A stretch of DNA of 5,463 bases from OMIS01 sp964443885 (GTDB taxonomy: Bacteria > Patescibacteriota > Microgenomatia > UBA1400 > PJMF01): positions 1-5,463 of the forward strand of contig CAYUES010000054.1 of the NCBI GenBank assembly GCA_964443885.1, written 5' to 3'. A program made the position numbers and the translations under genes. The notes under the pieces are model-generated. The model ran no database searches. It saw nothing but the letters and a program-made list of their open reading frames with translations, and had not been told where the DNA came from. Shown here piece by piece: positions 1 to 5,262 of the stretch (its first letter is position 1; each line of letters opens with the position of its first letter).

Positions 1-12
1 CTCAATAATTTA

Positions 13-32
13 TTCAAACCAGCAGGTTTGAA
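13..32. repeat. Perfect 8-bp inverted repeat (hairpin) at the damaged 5' end of korA
   Basis: TTCAAACC (13-20) and GGTTTGAA (25-32) are exact reverse complements separated by the four-base loop AGCA. The hairpin lies in the only stretch (9-36) where both frame 1 and the korA frame are open, which is where a frame change would have to occur. There is no T-run after it, so it is not a terminator. It could be a chance inverted repeat in coding sequence, or a fold-back artefact near a contig edge. Confidence 0.6.
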
Positions 33-35
33 ACA

Positions 36-752
36 TTGATGCAGCGGCCTATTCGCCGTGGTAAAACGGTTACCCAACCCGAATCAATGCCGTATCTGCG
101 CTATGCTGACAGTGCTGATGGCATTTCACCGCGCTTAATCCCTGGCCAATCACAGGCTTGGTACCAAGCCAACTCGTACGAGCACTTGCCTGATTCTCAC
201 ACTACTGAAGAGGCAGCGGAGCGCAAAATGCAAGTCGACAAGCGTGCTCGCAAAGAACAAACCTACTTCACCAGTGACTTTGTCGGACCAACGGTGTTTG
301 GCGACCTCACCACCGCCGATCTGATTTTATATTCGTGGGGTGGTACTAAAGGTGCAATCACCGAAGCCCTTACACAACTTACGGCTGGTGGCGCAAATGT
401 CGCCTACCTCCACTTTACCCATGTCCATCCACTCAACCCAGCAGCAATCAAGCAGTTTTTTGGCTACCAAAAGCCATATCTTTTGATTGAAAATAACTCA
501 ACTGGCCAGTTTGGGCAGTTGATCAAACAAGCGATTGGCTTTGAAACACCACATAAGCTATTGAAGTACGACGGTCGCCCAATTTTTGCTGAAGAAATTG
601 TGGTCCAAGTCCAGAGTTTGATGGGTGGTCAAAGTAGCCAAGGTAAACAAAATACTCAAAATCTTCAAGGCAATCAGAATACTTCTGATGCTCAAAACCA
701 AGCAGATACCGAAGAAATTTCACAAACCAGAAATAATAGTATCAACTTTTAG
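36..752 (+). CDS. korA: 2-oxoacid:ferredoxin oxidoreductase subunit alpha, C-terminal part (5' end missing or frameshifted)
   Basis: This is the alpha subunit of a 2-oxoglutarate/2-oxoacid:ferredoxin oxidoreductase, which with KorB decarboxylates a 2-oxoacid to the acyl-CoA and reduces ferredoxin in the cytoplasm. Visible family motifs are RGK (residues 8-10), the block YLRYADSADGISPRLIPG (20-37), the helix with ERKMQVDKRARK (62-73), the domain around YSWGGTKGAITEAL (99-112), HPLNP (131-135) and ENNSTGQ (152-158), then KYDGRP near 177-182. Family alpha subunits, often fused to a gamma domain, run to several hundred residues, so the pyrimidine-binding N-terminal domain is absent here. The frame is open only from base 9, with TAA at 6-8. 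The listed start is TTG at 36 followed by ATG at 39, without a convincing ribosome binding site, so it is probably not a native start. Residues 197-238 are an atypical Q/N-rich tail. The function is well supported; the 5' boundary is not. Confidence 0.88.
   Translation: MMQRPIRRGKTVTQPESMPYLRYADSADGISPRLIPGQSQAWYQANSYEHLPDSHTTEEAAERKMQVDKRARKEQTYFTSDFVGPTVFGDLTTADLILYSWGGTKGAITEALTQLTAGGANVAYLHFTHVHPLNPAAIKQFFGYQKPYLLIENNSTGQFGQLIKQAIGFETPHKLLKYDGRPIFAEEIVVQVQSLMGGQSSQGKQNTQNLQGNQNTSDAQNQADTEEISQTRNNSINF
630..683 (+). repeat. Degenerate 9-base tandem repeat coding for Q-x-x units
   Basis: Six successive 9-base units begin with CAA or CAG at 630, 639, 648, 657, 666 and 675, giving glutamine at KorA residues 199, 202, 205, 208, 211 and 214. 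Positions two and three of each unit vary but are rich in AAT, ACT and GGT/GGC. The period matches the reading frame, so it looks like an expanded low-complexity coding minisatellite in the C-terminal tail and not a mobile or CRISPR-like repeat. Confidence 0.7.
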
Positions 753-774
753 TTAAAAATTACTTTGGAATTAT

Positions 775-1623
775 ATGGCAACAACACAAGAATTCGCTGG
801 CTACACTCCTACCTGGTGCCCTGGTTGCGGCAACTGGAGTATCGAGCGTGCGATCCGCAACTCGCTTTCGGCGCAAAACCTCGATCCTTCTCAACTAAAC
901 GTGATGTTTGATATTGGCTGCTCTGGTAACATGAATGACTTTTTAAATGCCAGTTCGATGCACACCCTCCATGGTCGCTCGATTGCTAACGCAGTTGGGG
1001 TCAAGATCGCTAATCATGAAATGCCACTGGTCGTAATTGGTGGCGATGGTGCGTTGTACGGCGAAGGCGGCAATCACTTTCTGCACGCTTGTCGGGGTAA
1101 TCACGACATTACCGTGATCGTCCATGACAACGGTGTCTATGGTTTGACCAAAGGTCAAACTTCTCCTGCCGCCAAACAAGGCTATAAATCTAAAACCACG
1201 CCCGAAGGCATTATTGAACACCCTGTCTACGCACTGCTCCTGGCGCTGACTCAAGGTGCGACCTTTATCGCTCAAGGCTTTACTGCCAACCTCCCCCAAG
1301 TTTCACAACTGATCACCGCTGGCATGCAGCACAAAGGCTTCTCGCTGATCAACTTGCTCCAACCATGTGTGACGTTTAACAAAATGAATACCTACGGCTA
1401 CTACTTCCAAAAAACCTATCCGCTCACCGAGCACGACCCCGCTGACTTCACCGCCGCGCTCAAAGTAGCCCAAGAACCAATGGTTGAAAAGTTTCCACTT
1501 GGAATTATCTACCAAGCCGAGCGTCCAACCTACACTGACCAAGTTTCAACACTCCAAAACGGCGCATTAATCCATACTCCACCATATGCAGAAGCAACTT
1601 CGCTGTTGCAGCTATTTGAGTAG
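775..1623 (+). CDS. korB: 2-oxoacid:ferredoxin oxidoreductase subunit beta (TPP- and 4Fe-4S-binding)
   Basis: This is the beta subunit of the 2-oxoglutarate/2-oxoacid:ferredoxin oxidoreductase. It carries thiamine diphosphate and the [4Fe-4S] cluster that passes electrons to ferredoxin. Residues 14-20 read WCPGCGN. Cysteines 15, 18, 49 (IGCSG) and 198 (QPCVTFN) occupy the four positions expected for the cluster ligands. The TPP/Mg motif begins GDG at 90-92, continues through EGGNHF (97-102) and ends with DNGVYGLTKGQTSP (118-131). The length of 282 residues is normal for the family and all key residues are present. The ATG at 775 follows korA by 22 bases and has only a weak GGA upstream, which suits co-transcription or coupling with korA. 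The exact substrate (2-oxoglutarate or another 2-oxoacid) cannot be fixed from the beta subunit alone. The 3' end converges on the DUF4870 gene. Confidence 0.96.
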   Translation: MATTQEFAGYTPTWCPGCGNWSIERAIRNSLSAQNLDPSQLNVMFDIGCSGNMNDFLNASSMHTLHGRSIANAVGVKIANHEMPLVVIGGDGALYGEGGNHFLHACRGNHDITVIVHDNGVYGLTKGQTSPAAKQGYKSKTTPEGIIEHPVYALLLALTQGATFIAQGFTANLPQVSQLITAGMQHKGFSLINLLQPCVTFNKMNTYGYYFQKTYPLTEHDPADFTAALKVAQEPMVEKFPLGIIYQAERPTYTDQVSTLQNGALIHTPPYAEATSLLQLFE

Positions 1624-1637
1624 CACTCGTACTCAAG

Positions 1638-2099
1638 TTACTTAACTAAACGAATCGTCATTGGATATCGGTAGCTTTGTCCAGTATGAGCTGCTTGTGA
1701 TGCTTTAATCACAAATATAATCCAGAGGATTGCCAATACTCCAGCAAGCAAGACTCCAATAAGGACCAGCATCAAGATTGCTGCCACTATAAAGTAAATT
1801 GATAATGAGATTTGAAAATTGAGAGATTCTTTAGCATGCTCGGCAATATAGGCAGACTCTTCTTTTTTTAGTAACATGATCGCTAATGGCACGATAATAT
1901 TACCAAAAGGTACAACTACACCAACAAACGTCCCGGCATGCGCCAGCGTTGCCCACATGTTTTCATCCATGCCACCAGCCATTGGGTTTTGACCAGGAGT
2001 TTGCGTAGAACCTTTTCCTGTTTGCCCCCCAACTTGAGATTCCTCAACGGTTGGAGCGTCAGTAGCTGCTACGGAGTTTGTGGAGTTGGATGTATTCAT
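1638..2099 (-). CDS. DUF4870 (Tic20-like) small membrane protein
   Basis: This 153-residue protein matches the DUF4870 pattern. A conserved WATLAHAGTF (49-58) is followed by a hydrophobic segment to about 77 with FGNIIVPL, then KKEES, then EHAKESLNFQIS (87-98), a long hydrophobic region (about 98-131) that probably makes two helices, and the C-terminal signature YRYPMTIRLV (143-152). The first 45 residues are hydrophilic, rich in S, T, Q and G, and probably disordered. Family members are inner-membrane proteins of unknown function, distantly related to Tic20. I cannot assign a more specific role. The start ATG has no ribosome binding site but sits directly after a good promoter, so the message is probably leaderless. 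The gene stands alone: its promoter is immediately upstream and its 3' end faces korB across 14 bases. Confidence 0.9.
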   Translation of the reverse strand: MNTSNSTNSVAATDAPTVEESQVGGQTGKGSTQTPGQNPMAGGMDENMWATLAHAGTFVGVVVPFGNIIVPLAIMLLKKEESAYIAEHAKESLNFQISLSIYFIVAAILMLVLIGVLLAGVLAILWIIFVIKASQAAHTGQSYRYPMTIRLVK

Positions 2100-2105
2100 A
2101 CAAAA

Positions 2106-2134
2106 AGTATACAGCTTTCTCTAAACTGACACAA
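2106..2134 (-). promoter_or_regulatory. Sigma-70-type promoter of the DUF4870 gene, probably leaderless
   Basis: On the - strand a -35 element TTGTGT (2129-2134) and a -10 element TATACT (2106-2111) are separated by exactly 17 bases. The -10 matches TATAAT at five of six positions. Six bases (2100-2105) separate the -10 from the ATG, so standard spacing puts transcription start at or within a base of the A of the start codon. There is no room for a Shine-Dalgarno sequence and none is seen. The promoter reading is well supported by sequence; the leaderless conclusion is an inference. Confidence 0.65.
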
Positions 2135-2173
2135 ATTGAAGCATATGTGAGTATGGCTTACAGCAAAGTGTAG

Positions 2174-2734
2174 CTACAAAATTTGTTGCGAAAACGCTAA
2201 CAAGACATACACTCCAACCGAGTTGAGAAATGCCGTCATAATCATAAAATGAATAGTTCTCATCCGACTCACTCCCATTATGCTCACTCCAATTTCGTCT
2301 GGTAATGGCGAAGCAATCATAATCGCCCCCAAGACTGGCAACAAACTTGAGAGTGGTTTATGACGTTTGAACAGTTTGGTTATAAAGCGACCACCCAGTT
2401 TTTCATATACATATATGAGCTCTGCGCGCAAACTACTGCGAATAAACTTGAAAATAACGGTGTCACCAATCACTCCACCCAACCCTGCTAGTAAACTTAA
2501 CGGTATGAGTGGCACCGATTCGGTGGCAGAAACCAAGAGCAGCACGCCAATTGCGACAGTAAACGAAGAGACGTACAGCATCCCCCCAATAAAGGCGCCC
2601 CAGCGGCCAACTTTACTGAGCTCGTGCATCGCTTCATGAAAAAACGGAAATCGAGAAAGATACCAAACAACCACCAAACTGACTATGAAGTATGTTAGAT
2701 GTTTGAATCGCCAGTGCTGCCAGTTTCGTCGCAT
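2174..2734 (-). CDS. Multi-pass membrane protein, unassigned (weak DedA/VTT-like resemblance)
   Basis: This 186-residue protein has about five hydrophobic segments, near residues 11-27, 46-68, 75-97, 128-145 and 160-181, so it is an integral membrane protein. The stretch LLAGLGGVIGDTVIF (81-95), followed by a charged region (KLGGRFITKLFKRHKP, 112-127) and SPLPDEIG (142-149), resembles the order of elements in DedA/VTT (SNARE-associated) proteins: a glycine-rich G..GD segment, basic loop, then a proline-bearing half-helix. The match is too weak to name the family with confidence, and I do not recognise a specific homologue. The start ATG (2732-2734) has no ribosome binding site and lies six bases after a TATACT -10 element. 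It is followed 74 bases downstream by the DUF4870 gene, which has its own promoter, so co-transcription is not required. Confidence 0.8.
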   Translation of the reverse strand: MRRNWQHWRFKHLTYFIVSLVVVWYLSRFPFFHEAMHELSKVGRWGAFIGGMLYVSSFTVAIGVLLLVSATESVPLIPLSLLAGLGGVIGDTVIFKFIRSSLRAELIYVYEKLGGRFITKLFKRHKPLSSLLPVLGAIMIASPLPDEIGVSIMGVSRMRTIHFMIMTAFLNSVGVYVLLAFSQQIL

Positions 2735-2740
2735 GGGACT

Positions 2741-2769
2741 AGTATAGCGATTTTTAGTTGATCAAACCA
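2741..2769 (-). promoter_or_regulatory. Candidate leaderless promoter of the multi-pass membrane protein gene
   Basis: TATACT (2741-2746 on the - strand) lies exactly six bases from the ATG, the same hexamer and the same distance as for the DUF4870 gene. At a 17-base spacing the -35 position reads TGGTTT (2764-2769), which is a poor match. A perfect palindrome TTGATCAA (2758-2765) sits at the edge of that -35 position and could be an operator or chance. The -10 is convincing by position; the rest is weak. Confidence 0.45.
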
Positions 2770-2813
2770 GGTAAAGGTTTTTTTACTTTGCCAATGTAGG
2801 CTAGAGATGGAAA

Positions 2814-3584
2814 TCACTGATACAAACGAGTAAACAGCTCTTGAGCTGACTCGCGCTGATCTGGAGTGTTAACCCCAATCCCCACTTCTTCTTGAGAAGC
2901 AATCACGGCACCCACCCGCAACCCTCTTTGAATACAGTAGACCACCAAGTCTGTCAGGTAGTACTCGCCACCAGATTGTGGCTTGAGAGTTTGGTAGCCT
3001 TCTTCAATGATTTTTCGATCAAAAACATAGAGCCCAGCATTGAGTTCTCTAATTTTCTTTTGTTCTTCATTGGCTTCTTTTTCTTCAACAATTGCAATTA
3101 CATCGTCTTCAGCATTACGAATAATTCTCCCCCAAGCTAGCTCTGAAGGATTATCGTACTCAAGTGCCACCAGCGTCATTGCATTTTGGCGTTCACGATG
3201 AGTTTCGAGGAGTTTTTTATAGAAAATTGGTGGGTAAAAAGCCGAGTGATCTCCATAGAGCACCAGTACTTCAGAAATTTCTGCTGGCAAAACACGGGTT
3301 CCCACCTCTGTCGCATGACCTGTCCCGAGTTGTTCTTCTTCCACGGCATACGTAACTGTGTCGCCCAGCACTGCTTGTACAGACTCACGGGCAAATCCAA
3401 CCACGACTACCACTTCTGTTACCCCAACTGCTCGCACATTTTGAACCGACCACTCAATCATTGGTTTGCCACCCAGAGGAATCGTCACTTTATTTTGATC
3501 CGTTGAGTTAAGACGAGAGCCTTTACCTGCTGCCAAGATGACCGCTCCAACCTTGTCTGCCGATGAAATTATTGTTGTTTCCAT
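2814..3584 (-). CDS. GlmU-type UDP-N-acetylglucosamine pyrophosphorylase domain protein (single-domain nucleotidyltransferase)
   Basis: This cytoplasmic sugar-1-phosphate nucleotidyltransferase most resembles the N-terminal half of GlmU, which makes UDP-GlcNAc from GlcNAc-1-phosphate and UTP for peptidoglycan and other glycans. The signature motifs appear in order: LAAGKGSR (17-24), lysine 32 before the GGKPMIEW block (38-45), QLGTGHA (85-91), YGD (110-112), WGRI (151-154), VEEKEA (166-171), LNAG (181-184), EYYLTD (207-212) and GVN (237-239). D112 and N239 correspond to the metal ligands of GlmU. At 256 residues it ends where the left-handed beta-helix acetyltransferase domain would begin, so that domain is absent. 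After YGD the usual PL is replaced by HSAF, so another sugar or nucleotide specificity is possible. The ATG (3582-3584) follows a GGTAAGGT-like ribosome binding site and an AT-rich upstream region. It ends with a normal TGA stop. Confidence 0.88.
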   Translation of the reverse strand: METTIISSADKVGAVILAAGKGSRLNSTDQNKVTIPLGGKPMIEWSVQNVRAVGVTEVVVVVGFARESVQAVLGDTVTYAVEEEQLGTGHATEVGTRVLPAEISEVLVLYGDHSAFYPPIFYKKLLETHRERQNAMTLVALEYDNPSELAWGRIIRNAEDDVIAIVEEKEANEEQKKIRELNAGLYVFDRKIIEEGYQTLKPQSGGEYYLTDLVVYCIQRGLRVGAVIASQEEVGIGVNTPDQRESAQELFTRLYQ

Positions 3585-3600
3585 AAGTACCTTACCCTTA

Positions 3601-3700
3601 AGTTTGCATTTAATGTATGATTTTGAAAAGGAAATTTTTTTGATGTATTTATATATTTATTTTTATATTTTAACGCATTATTTGGTATTTTGATAAATCA
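3601..3700. promoter_or_regulatory. Very AT-rich intergenic region, likely promoter region of the nucleotidyltransferase gene
   Basis: Only 17 of these 100 bases are G or C, far below the flanking genes. It separates the four-cysteine protein gene from the nucleotidyltransferase gene, both on the - strand. Read on the - strand it holds many TATAAA/TAAAAT-like strings and a possible -10, TACATT (3612-3617), but no -35 at good spacing, so I cannot place one promoter with confidence. A short TTTGA/TCAAA inverted repeat (3689-3702) just after the stop of the upstream gene is too AT-rich to be a convincing terminator. Confidence 0.4.
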
Positions 3701-3702
3701 AA

Positions 3703-4023
3703 TTACTCGCCAGGGCATGGTGTAAACTCGCAGTTAGGACCACTCCGCCCTACCGCAGAGCCATCAGGACAAATCTTGGCATCCATCGTACAAGCCACAC
3801 CTTCTGGTTCTTCAAGTTCTGGAGCGTTTGGTTCTACAACTCTTGGATTACGTACTTCGAGCCCAGGATGATCAGTCAAAGTACTTTGTGTTGGCCGGCC
3901 AAAAATAAAGGCTGCAATCGCCAGGATAACTGCAATAAAAACTGCCGCAACCAAGAGTAAACTGCTTGGCGGTGTTGGCGTAAGTACGACTTTTTCCGTC
4001 ACTTGAGTAGGATTTTTAGGCAT
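3703..4023 (-). CDS. Small membrane-anchored protein with an extracellular four-cysteine domain
   Basis: This 106-residue protein has a short hydrophilic N-terminus, one transmembrane segment (about 21-42), a proline- and acid-rich linker (about 50-76) and a compact C-terminal module with cysteines at 78, 85, 98 and 103. The core motif reads ICPDGSAVGR (84-93) then GPNCEFTPCP (95-104). I associate this motif with small uncharacterised proteins of candidate-phyla bacteria, which is recollection and not a search result. The spacing suggests two disulfides and a Kazal-like mini-fold outside the membrane, with the N-terminus inside, but this is inference. AGGA (4030-4033) sits six bases before the ATG and can serve as ribosome binding site; the same bases read as TAGGAT, so a very short leader is also possible. 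No function can be assigned. Confidence 0.8.
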   Translation of the reverse strand: MPKNPTQVTEKVVLTPTPPSSLLLVAAVFIAVILAIAAFIFGRPTQSTLTDHPGLEVRNPRVVEPNAPELEEPEGVACTMDAKICPDGSAVGRSGPNCEFTPCPGE

Positions 4024-4090
4024 ACTCTATCCTACTAATTTTTTTATGAAAAAGCGATAGGAGCAGACGGTTCTGCGGACTGGCTTCAAA

Positions 4091-4122
4091 ACTAAAGAAA
4101 GGGGGCGCCTTTCGGCGCCCCC
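4091..4122 (-). terminator. Strong intrinsic terminator of the CsbD/LEA-like gene
   Basis: A perfect nine-base-pair GC stem (4101-4109 with 4114-4122, GGGGGCGCC and GGCGCCCCC) encloses four bases. On the - strand the loop reads GAAA, a stable GNRA-type tetraloop, and the stem is followed by TTTCTTTAGTTTT (4088-4100), a U-rich tail. It lies about 45 bases after the stop of the gene at 4167-4442, so it separates that gene from the four-cysteine protein gene. On the + strand the stem is followed by TCGAATATTC and not by a T-run, so the terminator acts in one direction. Confidence 0.9.
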
Positions 4123-4166
4123 TCGAATATTCTAGGTGTACTGTCCTCCACCTGTATATTTTAAAC

Positions 4167-4442
4167 TTAGTTTGTCTTCTGTCTCATTTCACCCACTTTT
4201 TCGTTGACAACACCTTTTGCTCGATCCACAGTTCCGCTCATTTTATCACCCCAGTTATCACTCTGCTGTTTAACGCCACCGACAGTTTGTTGTACATGGC
4301 CTTTTGCTTCTTGGGCCATGCCTTTTGCGACTTCACCAGCGTGATGAGCGTGGTCAGCCATCTTATCTCTGGCGTCGTCTACAGTTTGCCCTACTTGGTC
4401 AGCTGCATTCTGCATTTTTTGTTTCATCGTTGTGTCAGACAT
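4167..4442 (-). CDS. CsbD/LEA-like hydrophilic stress protein
   Basis: This 91-residue protein is almost entirely polar, with no cysteine, no signal peptide and no transmembrane segment. It repeats short amphipathic stretches rich in K, D, E, Q, A and G, for example VGQTVDDARDKM (17-28), AKGMAQEAKGHVQQTVGG (39-56) and VDRAKGVVNEKVGEM (72-86). This is the composition and rhythm of CsbD-like general stress proteins and group 3 LEA proteins, which are disordered or helical cytoplasmic proteins linked to stress or desiccation. A histidine cluster (H31, H33, H34) is unusual. The family choice between CsbD and LEA cannot be settled by eye. AAAGGA (4447-4452) lies four bases before the ATG as ribosome binding site. 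The gene has its own upstream inverted repeat and a strong terminator, so it is probably a separately regulated single-gene unit. Confidence 0.75.
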   Translation of the reverse strand: MSDTTMKQKMQNAADQVGQTVDDARDKMADHAHHAGEVAKGMAQEAKGHVQQTVGGVKQQSDNWGDKMSGTVDRAKGVVNEKVGEMRQKTN

Positions 4443-4474
4443 ATAATCCTTTCAGTATTTTGTATGTAAGGACT

Positions 4475-4488
4475 AGTGTATTCACACT
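4475..4488. promoter_or_regulatory. Inverted repeat AGTGT-N4-ACACT upstream of the stress protein gene, possible operator
   Basis: AGTGT (4475-4479) and ACACT (4484-4488) form a perfect five-base inverted repeat around ATTC, 33 bases before the ATG. On the - strand it lies between a TTGGAG string and a TACATA string spaced 18 bases apart, a possible weak -35/-10 pair, so a bound repressor or activator would overlap the promoter. A repeat this short can arise by chance. Confidence 0.3.
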
Positions 4489-4521
4489 CCAACAGGATGA
4501 GATCAAGTTTATGTAAGAAAA

Positions 4522-4549
4522 TAATAAGTAACAACTGTCACCTTAGTTG
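4522..4549 (-). terminator. Weak candidate terminator after the YcnI gene
   Basis: CAACT (4545-4549 on the - strand, read as the first arm) and AGTTG (4532-4536) pair with an eight-base loop just after the YcnI stop codon, followed by TTACTTATTATTTTC. The stem is short and AT-rich and the U-tract is interrupted, so termination would be partial at best. Confidence 0.25.
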
Positions 4550-4554
4550 GTAGG

Positions 4555-5226
4555 TTAGTTGTGTTTCTTCATAGACTGCAGTCCTAGAGAAACAGTAGCC
4601 AAAACCAGCGCAATAATACTGAACGTTTCAGCACGATTACTTTTTGGAGCTGATTCTGCCGTTTGCACCATTGCAGGTTCCTGAGCATTTGGATGACCAG
4701 GATTTGCAGCAGCAGCTAAGTCATTTTTAACTGTTGTCTCAGAGTATGGCCCCACTGTTGAGAAGTCTGGACTACCATCTGCATTCTTTGGTTGAGACTC
4801 TTTACTGGCATCCCAGGCTACAGTTACACCGTCACCATAGGTTTGATATGCTTTCCATTGAATCGAGCCCTCTTGTGCCGGAGCTTGGGCGCTAAATGCA
4901 AAGTCGTCACGCTGGCCAACTGGAATACTGCCACCAGACCAAATGATTTCACTCACTCGCTCTTCACTAGAACCTTCAGCTGTAGTTTTTTTGATTTCGA
5001 TCTTCCAACCTGGTTTTACATTTGGAGAAACGTGGTGTAAACCCTCTGGAATAACTAAGCGAACTTGTGTGGTTGGAGTAGCTTTTTCATTTGGGACACC
5101 GACTGTGAAGGTTTGAAATGCCGCAACTCCTACTGTGTTTGGTTTGACCACTACATGGGCAAAAATTGGTTGAACACTTGCCACGAACATTAGAACTAAA
5201 ATCATCGGCAGTAACACTTTTTTCAT
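4555..5226 (-). CDS. ycnI: YcnI/DUF1775 family exported copper-binding protein
   Basis: YcnI (DUF1775) proteins are exported, membrane-anchored, and bind Cu(II) through the histidine that becomes the N-terminus after signal peptide removal. From the chosen ATG (5224-5226) the protein has a 23-residue signal peptide (MKKVLLPM... to PIFA) followed by His24 in HVVVKPN. The DUF1775 core follows: VPNEKATPTTQVRLVIPEG, VKPGWKIEI, the Q-W-K-A-Y-Q-T-Y-GDG block and VAWDAS, whose tryptophan lies about 114 residues after the histidine and is the likely second copper-site residue. A linker leads to a C-terminal transmembrane helix ending in KKHN. An upstream in-frame TTG (5260-5262) would add 12 residues, but the ATG gives a classic signal peptide, so it is preferred although its ribosome binding site is weak. 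It follows the partial gene at 5263-5463 by 36 bases, probably as one operon. No CopC or CopD is visible within the window. Confidence 0.92.
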   Translation of the reverse strand: MKKVLLPMILVLMFVASVQPIFAHVVVKPNTVGVAAFQTFTVGVPNEKATPTTQVRLVIPEGLHHVSPNVKPGWKIEIKKTTAEGSSEERVSEIIWSGGSIPVGQRDDFAFSAQAPAQEGSIQWKAYQTYGDGVTVAWDASKESQPKNADGSPDFSTVGPYSETTVKNDLAAAANPGHPNAQEPAMVQTAESAPKSNRAETFSIIALVLATVSLGLQSMKKHN

Positions 5227-5262
5227 CAAGTTCTTTCTTTTGGTTTTACTACTACGAACCAA

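Noticed and set aside
630..683. CRISPR-like short regular repeat
   Set aside because: The unit is 9 bases, degenerate, in frame and coding; there are no repeat-spacer units.
943..1542. Two - strand open frames opposite korB
   Set aside because: They are antisense to an intact, motif-complete korB, with no promoter or recognisable protein features.
1624..1637. Bidirectional terminator between the converging korB and DUF4870 genes
   Set aside because: The 14-base gap has no GC-rich stem; the AGTTA/TAACT repeat nearby has a two-base loop, too short to fold.
2764..2787. AAACC-N7-GGTTT followed by a T-run, resembling a + strand terminator
   Set aside because: No + strand gene ends nearby (korB ended more than 1.1 kb earlier) and the stem is only five base pairs.
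2814..2816. Possible recoding of TGA as glycine (as in Gracilibacteria and Absconditabacteria)
   Set aside because: TGA here ends the nucleotidyltransferase at a sensible position, and no gene in the window contains an internal in-frame TGA.
3164..3506. Overlapping open frames on the + strand and in another - strand frame across the nucleotidyltransferase gene
   Set aside because: They lie wholly inside a gene with complete family motifs, have no ribosome binding sites, and their proteins show atypical composition.
4063..4076. Small hairpin GCAGA-CGGT-TCTGC
   Set aside because: The stem is only five base pairs with no adjacent T-run in either direction, so it is not a terminator and needs no special explanation.
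5227..5262. Longer YcnI start at TTG 5260-5262
   Set aside because: The extension adds a basic stretch before a typical signal peptide and begins directly after the upstream stop without a ribosome binding site; the ATG at 5226 places the copper histidine at residue 24 after a normal signal peptide.
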